Positions 1 to 8,873 of a stretch of DNA of 53,043 nt are shown here, in pieces. Under the pieces are notes generated by a model that saw nothing but the letters and a program-made list of their open reading frames with translations, had not been told where the DNA came from and did no database searches. The position numbers and the translations under genes were made by a program. Numbering within the stretch: position 1 is the first letter of the stretch; every line of letters starts with the position of its first letter. The stretch is from Endozoicomonas numazuensis (lineage in GTDB: Bacteria; Pseudomonadota; Gammaproteobacteria; Pseudomonadales; Endozoicomonadaceae): NCBI RefSeq assembly GCF_000722635.1, contig NZ_JOKH01000006.1, positions 160,063-213,105 of the forward strand, read 5' to 3'.

Positions 1-76
1 CAACCGGTCGGTTGGTCAAATGTATAGATGTCCCTTATATTTTGCTAACCGCTGCTGTTAAGCAGTAAAAATAGCT

Positions 77-1660
77 TCAGGCTTTTTCAACAACCCGCTT
101 TGGTTTGATGAGTTTCAGGTAAATAACAATAACTGCTGTGGTCAGGGTGGCAATAATCACCCCACTGGGCAGCACGACACCCAATATCGCCCCGAGGTTG
201 CTTCCGGTTTCCTGATCTTCGTCAGTCGTTATGACGGGCGGCATCATGGTGGCAGACGCCTCCATAAAGCTTGAGGCCGGTACCGTCAGAAAGGTAAGAG
301 AAGGACTTGGTGAAGTAACAGCAGGGCTCGGTGAAGTGGGCTGATTGTCGTCTATAGCTGCAGAAGAGCTGACAACCACCATCGTTACCGTCAAGGTTGG
401 CTGCAAAGTTGACTGTTCGGTAAAAGTGAACTCAGGCCGCATGGTGGCAGACGCCTCCATAAAACTTGAGGCCGGTACCGTCAGAAAGGTAAGAGAAGGG
501 CTTGGTGAGGTGAGCCGATCGTCACCCATAGTCGCGGTTGCCTGTTCGGTTAAAGAAATTTCAGGCAGCCTCCCCAGAGAATAGAATTCAATGTCGTTCT
601 GGTCGTTGCCTACCGCCAGCCAGGTGCCATTGGGGTGAAAGGCGAGAGAATACACCTCACTCATATTGTTTGCCATTGTCAGGGTATCGAGCCGGGTCTG
701 GTTTGCGGCCTCATACAGGTGAACCCTGGGGCCTTCGGCCACCACATAATGTTCACCTCCGGGGTGGTACAAGACAACGTCTACGTCCGCATCAAATGTC
801 ATGTTTTGAATCAGGGTAAAATGACCTTCAGCCTCCCTGAGCCAGAGGCGTGCCAGATTATCCCGACCGCCAGAGAGCAGTCGTTCGCCATCGGGGCTGA
901 AGCTAAGGCTAAGTACTTCATCATTGTGCGCTTTCATTTCAACGTAGCTGATGTCACTGAGGTTGGTGAGGTTATGCACTCGAATCTCGCCAGATCGATC
1001 ACCCGAAGCCAGCCATGCACCCTGACTGCCCAGCGTATTCACTGCCTCGGGGAATTCACCCGGCAGTGGTAAAACGTCATTTTTGTTCTCCGGGTTAATC
1101 AGTGACAGTAGTCCTGCATGACCGTATGCCAGCCAAGCATCCTCCAGGATGAAGGTGGTTGCGAAAAGAGATGTTTCCTCTGTAGCTTTGTCGTATAGAT
1201 AGGTATACCTGACGGGGGACGCCTTATAGGAGAAAATCAAGCCGCCGATAGTATACGCTATAAAGCCTCCCCCCGAAGATGTGCTCACATCGAGTATGGC
1301 ACCTTGAAAAATATTGTCATGTCCAAGACTATTAATGCTTTTCTGGGTAAGGGAAAGCGCACTGCTATTGAAGCGCTGAACAAACACTTGCGGATCAACA
1401 GAATTGGTTGGTTTTGAAACCCCTACCAAAATCAATTCAGAACCGTCCGGTTTAAAATGGAGAGTCAGAACCTTAATTGGCGATAAATAAGTTCTGTTTT
1501 CTTCATCAATCTCCATCAACTCAGTGGAATTGAGCCTTATCACTGGGCCGGGAATAAACCCTACTTTTTCAGGGTTGCCACTGCCCTCGGTTGCCCCGTG
1601 GCTTATGCTGGCCAGAACGCTCAGCATCAGACCCATCAGGCCGGCTAGTTTTGTAATCAT
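77..1660 (-). CDS. WD40-repeat surface protein with C-terminal membrane anchor
   Basis: Seen: a signal peptide (about residues 1-22, ending SHG/A), a body with WD40-type blades such as HNDEVLSLSFSPDGERLLSG and EVYSLAFHPNGTWLAVGN, then a Ser/Thr/Pro-rich stalk (about 380-480) in which TSPSPSLTFLTVPASSF occurs twice, one hydrophobic span (LGAILGVVLPSGVIIATLTT) and a short basic tail (KLIKPKRVVEKA). The start ATG has GGAG 9 nt upstream. Known: WD40 beta-propellers bind protein partners. Inferred: the propeller is displayed outside the cytoplasm on a mucin-like stalk and held by a C-terminal anchor, a layout more typical of eukaryotic surface proteins. Partner and role are unknown. It stands alone on its strand. 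Confidence 0.8.
   Translation of the reverse strand: MITKLAGLMGLMLSVLASISHGATEGSGNPEKVGFIPGPVIRLNSTELMEIDEENRTYLSPIKVLTLHFKPDGSELILVGVSKPTNSVDPQVFVQRFNSSALSLTQKSINSLGHDNIFQGAILDVSTSSGGGFIAYTIGGLIFSYKASPVRYTYLYDKATEETSLFATTFILEDAWLAYGHAGLLSLINPENKNDVLPLPGEFPEAVNTLGSQGAWLASGDRSGEIRVHNLTNLSDISYVEMKAHNDEVLSLSFSPDGERLLSGGRDNLARLWLREAEGHFTLIQNMTFDADVDVVLYHPGGEHYVVAEGPRVHLYEAANQTRLDTLTMANNMSEVYSLAFHPNGTWLAVGNDQNDIEFYSLGRLPEISLTEQATATMGDDRLTSPSPSLTFLTVPASSFMEASATMRPEFTFTEQSTLQPTLTVTMVVVSSSAAIDDNQPTSPSPAVTSPSPSLTFLTVPASSFMEASATMMPPVITTDEDQETGSNLGAILGVVLPSGVIIATLTTAVIVIYLKLIKPKRVVEKA
246..511. repeat. 71-bp direct repeat pair inside the WD40 gene stalk
   Basis: Positions 246-316 and 441-511 are near-identical (about three mismatches) and in the same reading frame. 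They duplicate the Pro/Ser/Thr stalk segment, suggesting stalk length changes by recombination between the copies. Confidence 0.9.
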
Positions 1661-2013
1661 TATTAATGCTCCATGACTGTTCAGTGCTATGTGTAAACCA
1701 TAGAACTGTTATAGAAAGGAACTCATTCTAGTTCAAACTCATCATGGAACACGTTGCCTGTTGCATAAGCACCAGATAATGAACATAAACCCAGCCTTGT
1801 ACGTCCGGAAGTGCCATCTCGTGCCGCTTAAACGGCATGGGCAAGCTATCGTTTTATCGTCACAACCGTTTTATCGTCACAACCTTCAATGACAGCTGAA
1901 TCAGGCTAAACACTCATGCAGCGGTATTGAAGGGGGAATACAGAAGAAAACTGCAGAATCAGATATGAGGAGCTGGATAAATCGGCCATGACCGACTCAT
2001 CCAGAGACTGGTA
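1661..2013. other. Intergenic region with 17-bp tandem duplication
   Basis: No convincing gene. A perfect 17-bp tandem duplication sits at 1851-1867 and 1868-1884 (gttttatcgtcacaacc). A short hairpin TGCCG/CGGCA lies at 1822-1837. No clear terminator T-run is visible. Confidence 0.7.
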
Positions 2014-3267
2014 TCAGAAAACCAGGAATAGACCAGCGATGGTTGCACTCATCAGATTAGAAAGTGTACCTGCGGCGACCGCTTTCAGACCAAAACGAGC
2101 AATGTCATGACGACGATTAGGCGCCATGGAACCCAGACCACCCAGCAGGATAGCAATGGACGAAATGTTAGCAAAACCACACAGGGCAAACGTCAGAATT
2201 GCCTGAGAGCGGTCAGACAGCATTGCTACACCCGCTTTGGCTGCAGCTTCAGGATCGATATAAGTAGCCAGATTAGAGAAAGCCACAAATTCGTTGACGA
2301 TGACTTTCTGACCCAGGAAGCTACCTGCAGTCATGGCTTCAGACCAAGGTACACCGATCACGTAAGCCAGTGGAGAGAAGACATAACCAAGAATCAACTC
2401 AATGGTCACGTCAGGGTAACCAACCCAGGCACCAGCCCAGCCCAGAATACCATTAGCCATGGCGATCAGGGAGATGAAAGCCAGTAGCATGGCACCAATC
2501 ATAGCGGCCAGTTTAAGACCACTGGCAGCACCACCAGCAGCCGCATCAAAGACGTTTGCAGGCTTATCTTCAGCAGACTCTTCAATCGCTTCTAAATCAT
2601 CATTCGGAGTATCGGTTTCAGGCTTGATGATTTTTGCCATCAGCAGTCCACCGGGTGCAGCCATAAAGCTGGCAGCAATGAGGTACTTCAGCTCAACACC
2701 CATGCTGGCGTAACCCACCATAACCGCACCAGCCACAGAAGCCAGACCACCCACCATGACGGCAAACAGTTCAGATTGAGTCATACGACCAATAAATGGA
2801 CGAACCAACAGAGGTGCTTCAGTCTGGCCAACAAAGACATTGGCAGCAGCAGAGAGGGACTCTGTACGGCTGGTGCCCAGTACTTTGTGCAGAGCGCCAC
2901 CGAACAGCTTGATCACAATCTGCATAATACCCAGGTAGTACAAAACGGCTACCAGAGAAGCAAAGAAGATAATAACGGGCAGAACATGAACGGCGAAGAT
3001 AAAGCCCAGTTTGAAGTTGGCTATGTCACCAAAAATGAAACCAATACCGTTGGAAGCATATTCCATAATGGCGTTAACGCCATTGGTAATCCCTTCAAGA
3101 ACATATTGTCCAGCAGGGAAATACAGAACAAATGCACCGATACCGGCTTGAATGGCAAAGGCTCCACCGACCGTTCGTAATTTTATCGCTTTGCGATTAT
3201 CCGATAATAGAATTGCGATACCGAGTAGGACAGCTATTCCTACCAAGCTTATAAGCACGTGTTGCAT
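2014..3267 (-). CDS. nupC: NupC-family concentrative nucleoside transporter
   Basis: Imports nucleosides across the inner membrane with a cation gradient. Seen: about 417 residues, mostly hydrophobic, with family signatures GQTEAPLLVRPF, a second GVPWSEAMTAGSFLGQKVIVNEFVA-type segment (NEFVAFSNL) and LCGFANISSIAILLGGLGS near the end. The usual NupC length is about 400. An upstream GTG at 3279 would add four residues, but it lies within the AGGTGA ribosome site that sits 8 nt before the ATG at 3267, so the ATG is chosen. The EAPL version of the motif (rather than SENF as in E. coli NupC) resembles the Vibrio and eukaryotic CNT type. The gene is monocistronic. Confidence 0.93.
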   Translation of the reverse strand: MQHVLISLVGIAVLLGIAILLSDNRKAIKLRTVGGAFAIQAGIGAFVLYFPAGQYVLEGITNGVNAIMEYASNGIGFIFGDIANFKLGFIFAVHVLPVIIFFASLVAVLYYLGIMQIVIKLFGGALHKVLGTSRTESLSAAANVFVGQTEAPLLVRPFIGRMTQSELFAVMVGGLASVAGAVMVGYASMGVELKYLIAASFMAAPGGLLMAKIIKPETDTPNDDLEAIEESAEDKPANVFDAAAGGAASGLKLAAMIGAMLLAFISLIAMANGILGWAGAWVGYPDVTIELILGYVFSPLAYVIGVPWSEAMTAGSFLGQKVIVNEFVAFSNLATYIDPEAAAKAGVAMLSDRSQAILTFALCGFANISSIAILLGGLGSMAPNRRHDIARFGLKAVAAGTLSNLMSATIAGLFLVF

Positions 3268-3787
3268 GGGAATGATCACCTAAAAACAGATTCGCGGGGC
3301 ATTATACTTATATCCATTGGCTTTTACAGAAAGTAATTACCGAATAAAAGTATAATAATGACACACCCTATACATGAATCCAGAGCGTCTACTTTATTCC
3401 AAAAAACTAAGAACGCAGACTTAAATTGTATGACCCTCTGACACTATGATAACGACTTATTATTAAAGCATGTTTTCCAGAATTTTTTTCTCGTCATTTA
3501 AATTTTTATTCGGTATGACCCGTAGAAAAGGAAGCTTTCTTGTTTAAAAAGCTAATTTCAGCCAAGCTTTTTCCTATCCTTTAATTGCAATAACTTATTC
3601 TCTCTCGATTACACAAGCCATCCAATAAAAAGAATAAGAAACTACAAATAGTGAATTAATAGTGAATTAATAGTGAATTTTTATTTATTAAGACACTGCT
3701 CGTATAGCAGAAAAAAACCAGTCATTCACTAAGGATGACCTTGTCCTGAAAAGCATCCACTCATTTGACATTATTTATGACGGCGGG
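3268..3787. other. AT-rich intergenic region with 3 x 11-bp tandem repeat
   Basis: No gene seen. Three exact copies of aatagtgaatt lie at 3647-3679. The region should hold the nupC promoter (reading left) and the 3' end of the effector gene; no strong terminator is evident. Confidence 0.7.
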
Positions 3788-6085
3788 TTACTGAGATGTT
3801 TTATTGTCACTTCTTTCATGCAGCTCTTTTTTAAACTCCGTTGGCTCCCCTGTAATCCCACCGTTGAACCAATGATTCACCAGAACCCACTTGGCATTTG
3901 TCAGAGGCTTTTTAATAGCGCCCAGAAACCATTCGTTCGCTGCCGGATATTTTTTGCCAAACAGATCGAGGTTCCGGTCATTGGCAGCAAACCTGAAGTA
4001 TTCTCCCACATACCCCCATTCATCCTCCGAAAAGGCTTCTCCCCCCTGACCAGCCAACCATTCATTGATCGCTTCCAGTGACTCTAAGTTAAGTACCCAG
4101 GCAGGTGCGTCGTCATCCTTGCCAACGGACTTTTTCATCCGTTTCGCTGCCGGAGGAACCCGTGAAAGATCAGCGTCTTGAATGGAATTAGCCATGTAGT
4201 CTTTTTTCTCATCAACAACATCAACAACATCAACACCCCGTTTCCTGGCCAGACGCATGCAGCCATGGCTCTCTTCCATCATGCAGCCATGGCTCTCTTC
4301 CATGATGTGTTCATACTTGGCGAAATACTCCAGCCTCTTGGCCGTTGTACCCACATTCACGATCGTCGTTCCTCCGCCTGGTTTCTCTACCTCAGGAGCT
4401 TCATACTTCCAGAGATATTCTCTGAGTGTCTCCCCACTTTTATTAACCGGGGTATTGAGCTGCTCATCACTCAACACAGGCTCTTTAGGCCCCGTTGGGA
4501 ATAAACGACCATGAAACATTTTGAGCAGCCCCGCAGGCATGCCCTGAAAGGCTACTGAGCCCCCTGCAGTTTCAGGTTCAGCAAACGTTGCGACACCCTG
4601 CTCCATTTTTTCCTCAGAACCCTTTGTATCGCTCTGATGCAGAGCCAATAACCACTGAACCATTTCCTGTGGATGCTTCCTGAAATAGTTCATGGCTTTC
4701 ATGGCAAACACACCGCAACTGGCAAAGTCTTTTTGAAACACAACGTTCGGGTAATAAATGATCAATGCCTTGTCCGAATGAAGTTTTTGCATCATCGCCG
4801 ACACCTGAGCCCTGATCCGCTTACTGGTAGTATTGCCTGTACCTTCGGTTTCATGCAGATATAAAAACACTTCCGAGTCGGTCACATGACAAAATACGGC
4901 AATGACATGACAGGAATTCCAGCGTTCAAAGAAAAAGTGATAGGTGTAGTCTGTATGAGTGGAAAAAGCAGATTCATCGGAGTCATCATTCCCCATTTCA
5001 GCCTGCCCGGCTTGCAACACCGCTCTTGTCTGTGCTTTCTGATCCAGTGCTGAAATTTTTTTTGTTGTGTTGTCAGACAGCACGTAGTCCCAGGGGATCG
5101 GTTGAAAAAGGCTGTCGTCAGAATACTGCTGCTGGTGCTCTTTAAACTTCTTTTCATAGAGCGTTTTCATGATGGTTTGATTCAAAAAAAACTCACCATC
5201 ATCCGGTACCTTAAGCAGTTCGTCATTTTTACTAACCACCAGCGGCCCCGACAACCTGAGCAAAGGATTAGGGTTTATGGACTCTCCACACTTAACCATC
5301 TTGTGTCTTACATGCCACTGGCCATTCCTTTTGACATAAACCGCACACTCTTGTGGACTCAAAATCAGATTGTTGAGCGTCTTCGAAGCCCCTCGTTCCC
5401 TGGCTATCGGATTCAAAGAAACATTTGGGGCCAATAGCTGTTTCGCCCTGAGCCTGGCTTTCTTGGCCGCAGGCCCTGGAAAGTCATCATTGTCCTCTGG
5501 CTCGTCATCATCCAGAACCGGAGCATCCCGATCATAGAAAACCATGATCTCTTTCCCTTCTGGAATGGACCTTAATGAAGGCAACTTGATTTGAATCGTA
5601 TCAAACGTCTTCTTGGGATCAGGGTCGCAGAGAAAAACATCCATAACCGCAATATCGTCAGTCAACGGCTCCAATTTGAGGCTGCCCCCCTTTTGGCAAT
5701 AAAAAGCTTTGCCTATTTCCTCATAGGGCATCTTAAGGTCTCGAAATACCCTGATACCCTCAATGATATCCTGACAGTCACGCAGGTCGGTCAAATCATC
5801 TTCAAAAGATCGAAATCTGGCAATTTTCCAACTTCTCTGCTCACTTTCTGAATTCAGGGTTTTAGACACATACGGGGTCATAGAGATTTTTCTGACATCG
5901 TCCCGGAGTGCAATAGACAAACATTTTCGGCAGGAATTGACTTCATAGCCATGACGCATGACAACTTGCTGACAAACAGGGTCTTTGCGCCTGATTTTAA
6001 GGCGATCGGAAATGGTCTCCTCTCCAGACTTGGAGGGATCAGGGGGCTTGACTGGAAAGACTACATTCAGACCGGTGGTGTACAT
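3788..6085 (-). CDS. YopJ-family (C55, CE clan) effector with NLS-like motifs
   Basis: Numbering is from the ATG at 6085, chosen because AAGGA sits 8 nt before it; an ATG at 6112 would add nine residues but has no ribosome site. Seen: a catalytic core with His393 (SCHVIAVF), Glu412 (YLHETEG) and Cys457 (FASCGVFAMKAM). The His-Glu gap of 19 and Glu-Cys gap of 45 closely match YopJ (His109, Glu128, Cys172). Two basic clusters, AAKKARLRAK near 206-215 and PAAKRMKKS near 645-653, resemble nuclear localisation signals. An acidic stretch (DDDEPEDNDD) precedes the first. Known: YopJ proteins are type III effectors that acetylate host kinases or other proteins; relatives include deSUMOylases. Inferred: a large secreted effector acting in the host nucleus. 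At 765 residues it is far longer than YopJ (about 290), with large unknown N- and C-terminal regions. Confidence 0.75.
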   Translation of the reverse strand: MYTTGLNVVFPVKPPDPSKSGEETISDRLKIRRKDPVCQQVVMRHGYEVNSCRKCLSIALRDDVRKISMTPYVSKTLNSESEQRSWKIARFRSFEDDLTDLRDCQDIIEGIRVFRDLKMPYEEIGKAFYCQKGGSLKLEPLTDDIAVMDVFLCDPDPKKTFDTIQIKLPSLRSIPEGKEIMVFYDRDAPVLDDDEPEDNDDFPGPAAKKARLRAKQLLAPNVSLNPIARERGASKTLNNLILSPQECAVYVKRNGQWHVRHKMVKCGESINPNPLLRLSGPLVVSKNDELLKVPDDGEFFLNQTIMKTLYEKKFKEHQQQYSDDSLFQPIPWDYVLSDNTTKKISALDQKAQTRAVLQAGQAEMGNDDSDESAFSTHTDYTYHFFFERWNSCHVIAVFCHVTDSEVFLYLHETEGTGNTTSKRIRAQVSAMMQKLHSDKALIIYYPNVVFQKDFASCGVFAMKAMNYFRKHPQEMVQWLLALHQSDTKGSEEKMEQGVATFAEPETAGGSVAFQGMPAGLLKMFHGRLFPTGPKEPVLSDEQLNTPVNKSGETLREYLWKYEAPEVEKPGGGTTIVNVGTTAKRLEYFAKYEHIMEESHGCMMEESHGCMRLARKRGVDVVDVVDEKKDYMANSIQDADLSRVPPAAKRMKKSVGKDDDAPAWVLNLESLEAINEWLAGQGGEAFSEDEWGYVGEYFRFAANDRNLDLFGKKYPAANEWFLGAIKKPLTNAKWVLVNHWFNGGITGEPTEFKKELHERSDNKTSQ
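4256..4303. repeat. 24-bp in-frame tandem duplication in the effector gene
   Basis: Two exact 24-bp copies (4256-4279, 4280-4303) encode the repeated octapeptide MEESHGCM. A run of 9-bp units just upstream (about 4210-4232) encodes VDVVDVVD. Confidence 0.92.
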
Positions 6086-6203
6086 GGTGTCATTCCTTGA
6101 TAATGGCTGCATACTGCACTATTGCATTGTTAGGACTCCCGATGTCCGAAAAAGTTCCCGCTCCCTTCTGTGAGAGAGCCTCCATCACAGGAAATTCTCT
6201 GAT

Positions 6204-8645
6204 ATGATGGAAGCTTGTCTGATCGATCTCCATTGGCGCTTTGATTGTATGGAACTCACTGGCCCTCAACAGAGGGTAACCCAGCATGTAAATGGACATG
6301 CCCTGTGTATAGCCGTAGCCGGTTCAGGTAAAACGACTACCCTCGCCTTTCTGATCAATGAATTGCTGACTCAGGGGATTGCCCCTCGCCGCATCATGGT
6401 CATGATGTTCAACAAATCCGCGCAGCTGGATTTTACCCGACAGCTGAGAAAGCGCTGCCAACAATGGCCTGTTCTGCCTGAAGTCCGAACCTATCACTCC
6501 ACTGGGTTGAGGTTACTGAAATCGCTTGAAGAGTGGGGCCTCAGGTCTGTATACGACCATAGACCACTGTCAGATAAAGAGATCGAACTGAAAGTTCGGG
6601 AACTGTTACTGACGTTAGCTCCCGACCTGCTACAGGACCGTATAAAAGCAGACAGTGCCCGATACATAGAAATCGCTACTGGTTTTATTGATAACGTCAA
6701 AGCCAGCCTGGACACACCGTCTTCAGTTCTGGAGCGTTCAGACTACCCTGATCATTTTCGATTTCTGGTTGAACTCTTCGATGCCTTCGAACAGTGGCGT
6801 CATCTGCATCGCAGAATCACCTTCACAGATATGCTCTACGATACTGTCTGCCTGATCGATGCACACCCGGAAGTAGTACCACGTATTACCAACAAAATGG
6901 ATCGAATCATTGTTGATGAATACCAGGACACCTCCACTCTGCAGCACAGACTCACCCGAATCATCGCGGGGGAGAGGTCCAAAGTCATCGCAGTAGGTGA
7001 CCCCGATCAGACAATATATGAGTTTGCCGGTGCCAATATTCATAACATTCTCCAGCATTTCGAAGTCGATTATGCCGATACCGATGCTGTTCATGAACTG
7101 ACACTGCCCCATACTTTCCGCTATGGCCATGAAATAGCCATGGCAGCCAGTCACCTGATCAGTCGGAATAAAGACAGAAAGGATGTGATTTGCATTGCTC
7201 ATCCGGACAACCCGGACTCGAGCATTATTCTTTCTCAGGGTGCAGGAGAAGACACAGAACGGGTGCTTGCCACCATCAAACAACACATATCCGAATCTAA
7301 CGGCCAGCTGGCGGTTTTATTGCGCGTCTGGGCGCAATCGGTTCCTCTGGAATTGAGGTTGCTGGCCAGTGGCCTGTCTTACCAGTGCGACGGCCCCTCC
7401 CTGTTCGACCGCCCTGAAATTTCAGCCTTGATTGCAGCTCTTAGATTAGCCTCGGGTGAACTCCAGCAGCTCAATGTGACAGCCCGAGCCGAAGTATTGA
7501 CCTCTCTTTTTACTCTTCCTCATCTTGGCGTTAAGTCTGCACTGGTTCAACAACTGGTCACCCACTTACAGGAACACGAACAACATTGGGGAAAAGAGCT
7601 TGGCCAGCATGTCAGTCAGTTAGCCGGGATAGGCGACTATCAGCGGCAGAAGCTATACGACAGAGCCGAAACACTGTTCTCACTGGAGAAAACAGCCGGC
7701 CAGGAACCTGCAGCCACAATTCTCCAGCGCTACATTCAGCGCACTGAACTCAGGGAGAGCCTGCAATCCATGAGCCTCAATGATCAGAGAACAGAAGAAC
7801 AACTTCTGGCTATTGATGGTTTTCTCAGTTATCTGAAAAAAATGAACCTGTCTGTCAGTGACAGCTGCCTGCATCTGGATGACTTGAGCTCTAAACAAAG
7901 GCTGCAGTCCAGAAGATTCAGACAACAGGCTAACAAACCATCGGAACAGATTATTATCAGCTCTTGCCACAAAGCCAAGGGGCTCGAATGGCCCACCGTA
8001 CTGATTCCCGGACTCACATCAAAATACTGGCCCTTTAAGCGTGAAGATGACCTGATACAGAGCAACAGTGAAGATCTGGAGGCAGAGCGCAGGCTGCTGT
8101 ACGTTGCCATGACGCGAGCCAGAGAAAAACTTTACCTGTTCAGCGGCAACGGCTCTCTCGTCCCTAAAAACAGAAACTGGACAGAGAATGACTCTCAGCA
8201 AATCAGTCTGTTTCTGAAAGAAATGCAGATACCTCACGTCAAATCAGTTTGCCAGTCACTCAAACAAAATTCTGAGGATGAATTAATCAGTCAGCTGACC
8301 AAAACGGGCCTGACCAGGCCGGCGCGTCGTTATCTTCAATCGATTCAACCTGAAACAGCAGCCAGGCTTGAGGGTATCCCTTCAATGACCGAAATCAGTC
8401 GATCACGCCCTGCCGCCTCACCGCACAGCCCAGCGTATCTCTCGGCACGGCAGAATATTCTTCGCAGGGACGTGCTGGAAGAGGCTCCCTGGCAGGTCAA
8501 CAGAAGGCTTAATCACAGCATTTTTGGTCAAGGCAAAGTCATCGAAGTGAATGACACCAACTTTGTCATCCTCTTTGACAAGCAGCATGGTGTAAAGAGG
8601 TTTGCCCGGAATGAACAGGTTCTGCACCTGTTTGAACTTCTATGA
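6204..8645 (+). CDS. UvrD/Rep-type superfamily 1 DNA helicase
   Basis: ATP-dependent 3'-5' DNA helicase of the cytoplasm. Seen: Walker A AVAGSGKTTTL (about 37-47), Walker B VDEYQDTS (237-244), motif III GDPDQTIYEFAGA (265-277), a late motif SCHKAKGLEWPTVLIPGL and motif VI RRLLYVAMTRAREKLYLF. The C-terminus (FGQGKVIEV...GVKRFARNEQVLHLF) resembles the Tudor-like tail of UvrD/PcrA that contacts RNA polymerase. At 813 residues it is longer than UvrD (720). The start at 6204 has AGGAA 10 nt upstream; the ATG at 6249 (MELTGPQQ) is also possible. It is divergent from the YopJ-like gene. The exact repair role cannot be told from sequence. Confidence 0.88.
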   Translation: MMEACLIDLHWRFDCMELTGPQQRVTQHVNGHALCIAVAGSGKTTTLAFLINELLTQGIAPRRIMVMMFNKSAQLDFTRQLRKRCQQWPVLPEVRTYHSTGLRLLKSLEEWGLRSVYDHRPLSDKEIELKVRELLLTLAPDLLQDRIKADSARYIEIATGFIDNVKASLDTPSSVLERSDYPDHFRFLVELFDAFEQWRHLHRRITFTDMLYDTVCLIDAHPEVVPRITNKMDRIIVDEYQDTSTLQHRLTRIIAGERSKVIAVGDPDQTIYEFAGANIHNILQHFEVDYADTDAVHELTLPHTFRYGHEIAMAASHLISRNKDRKDVICIAHPDNPDSSIILSQGAGEDTERVLATIKQHISESNGQLAVLLRVWAQSVPLELRLLASGLSYQCDGPSLFDRPEISALIAALRLASGELQQLNVTARAEVLTSLFTLPHLGVKSALVQQLVTHLQEHEQHWGKELGQHVSQLAGIGDYQRQKLYDRAETLFSLEKTAGQEPAATILQRYIQRTELRESLQSMSLNDQRTEEQLLAIDGFLSYLKKMNLSVSDSCLHLDDLSSKQRLQSRRFRQQANKPSEQIIISSCHKAKGLEWPTVLIPGLTSKYWPFKREDDLIQSNSEDLEAERRLLYVAMTRAREKLYLFSGNGSLVPKNRNWTENDSQQISLFLKEMQIPHVKSVCQSLKQNSEDELISQLTKTGLTRPARRYLQSIQPETAARLEGIPSMTEISRSRPAASPHSPAYLSARQNILRRDVLEEAPWQVNRRLNHSIFGQGKVIEVNDTNFVILFDKQHGVKRFARNEQVLHLFELL

Positions 8646-8757
8646 ACTCTTCCCCAACCGGCTAATAGGCAAGAAATGTGACAACCCGATTAAAGCATTG
8701 ACCTTATTTTCAAAATCGTGCAATCTCAGGCCAATACCCTGCTCGTTTTTTCTGCCT

Positions 8758-8803
8758 GGGAGGCTGACCGAGAATAGCCTCCTAGACCGAGAATAGCCTC
8801 CTA
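8758..8803. mobile_element. MITE terminal-repeat remnant, partly tandemly duplicated
   Basis: GGAGGCTGACCGAGAATAG at 8759-8777 matches the terminal inverted repeat of the element at 34770-34937. It is joined directly to CCTCCTA, the other element tip, and the 19-bp block gaccgagaatagcctccta is then tandemly duplicated (8766-8784, 8785-8803). This looks like an internally deleted copy. Confidence 0.75.
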
Positions 8804-8873
8804 CAGGGTAAATAAAGGTGAAATCAGCCTCAGGCTGAATAATAAAAATAAAAAAACACCGATGGGGGTCGCC

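Noticed and set aside
635..1072. Plus-strand 145-codon frame
   Set aside because: Antisense shadow of the WD40 gene, with no ribosome site and no coding-like features of its own.
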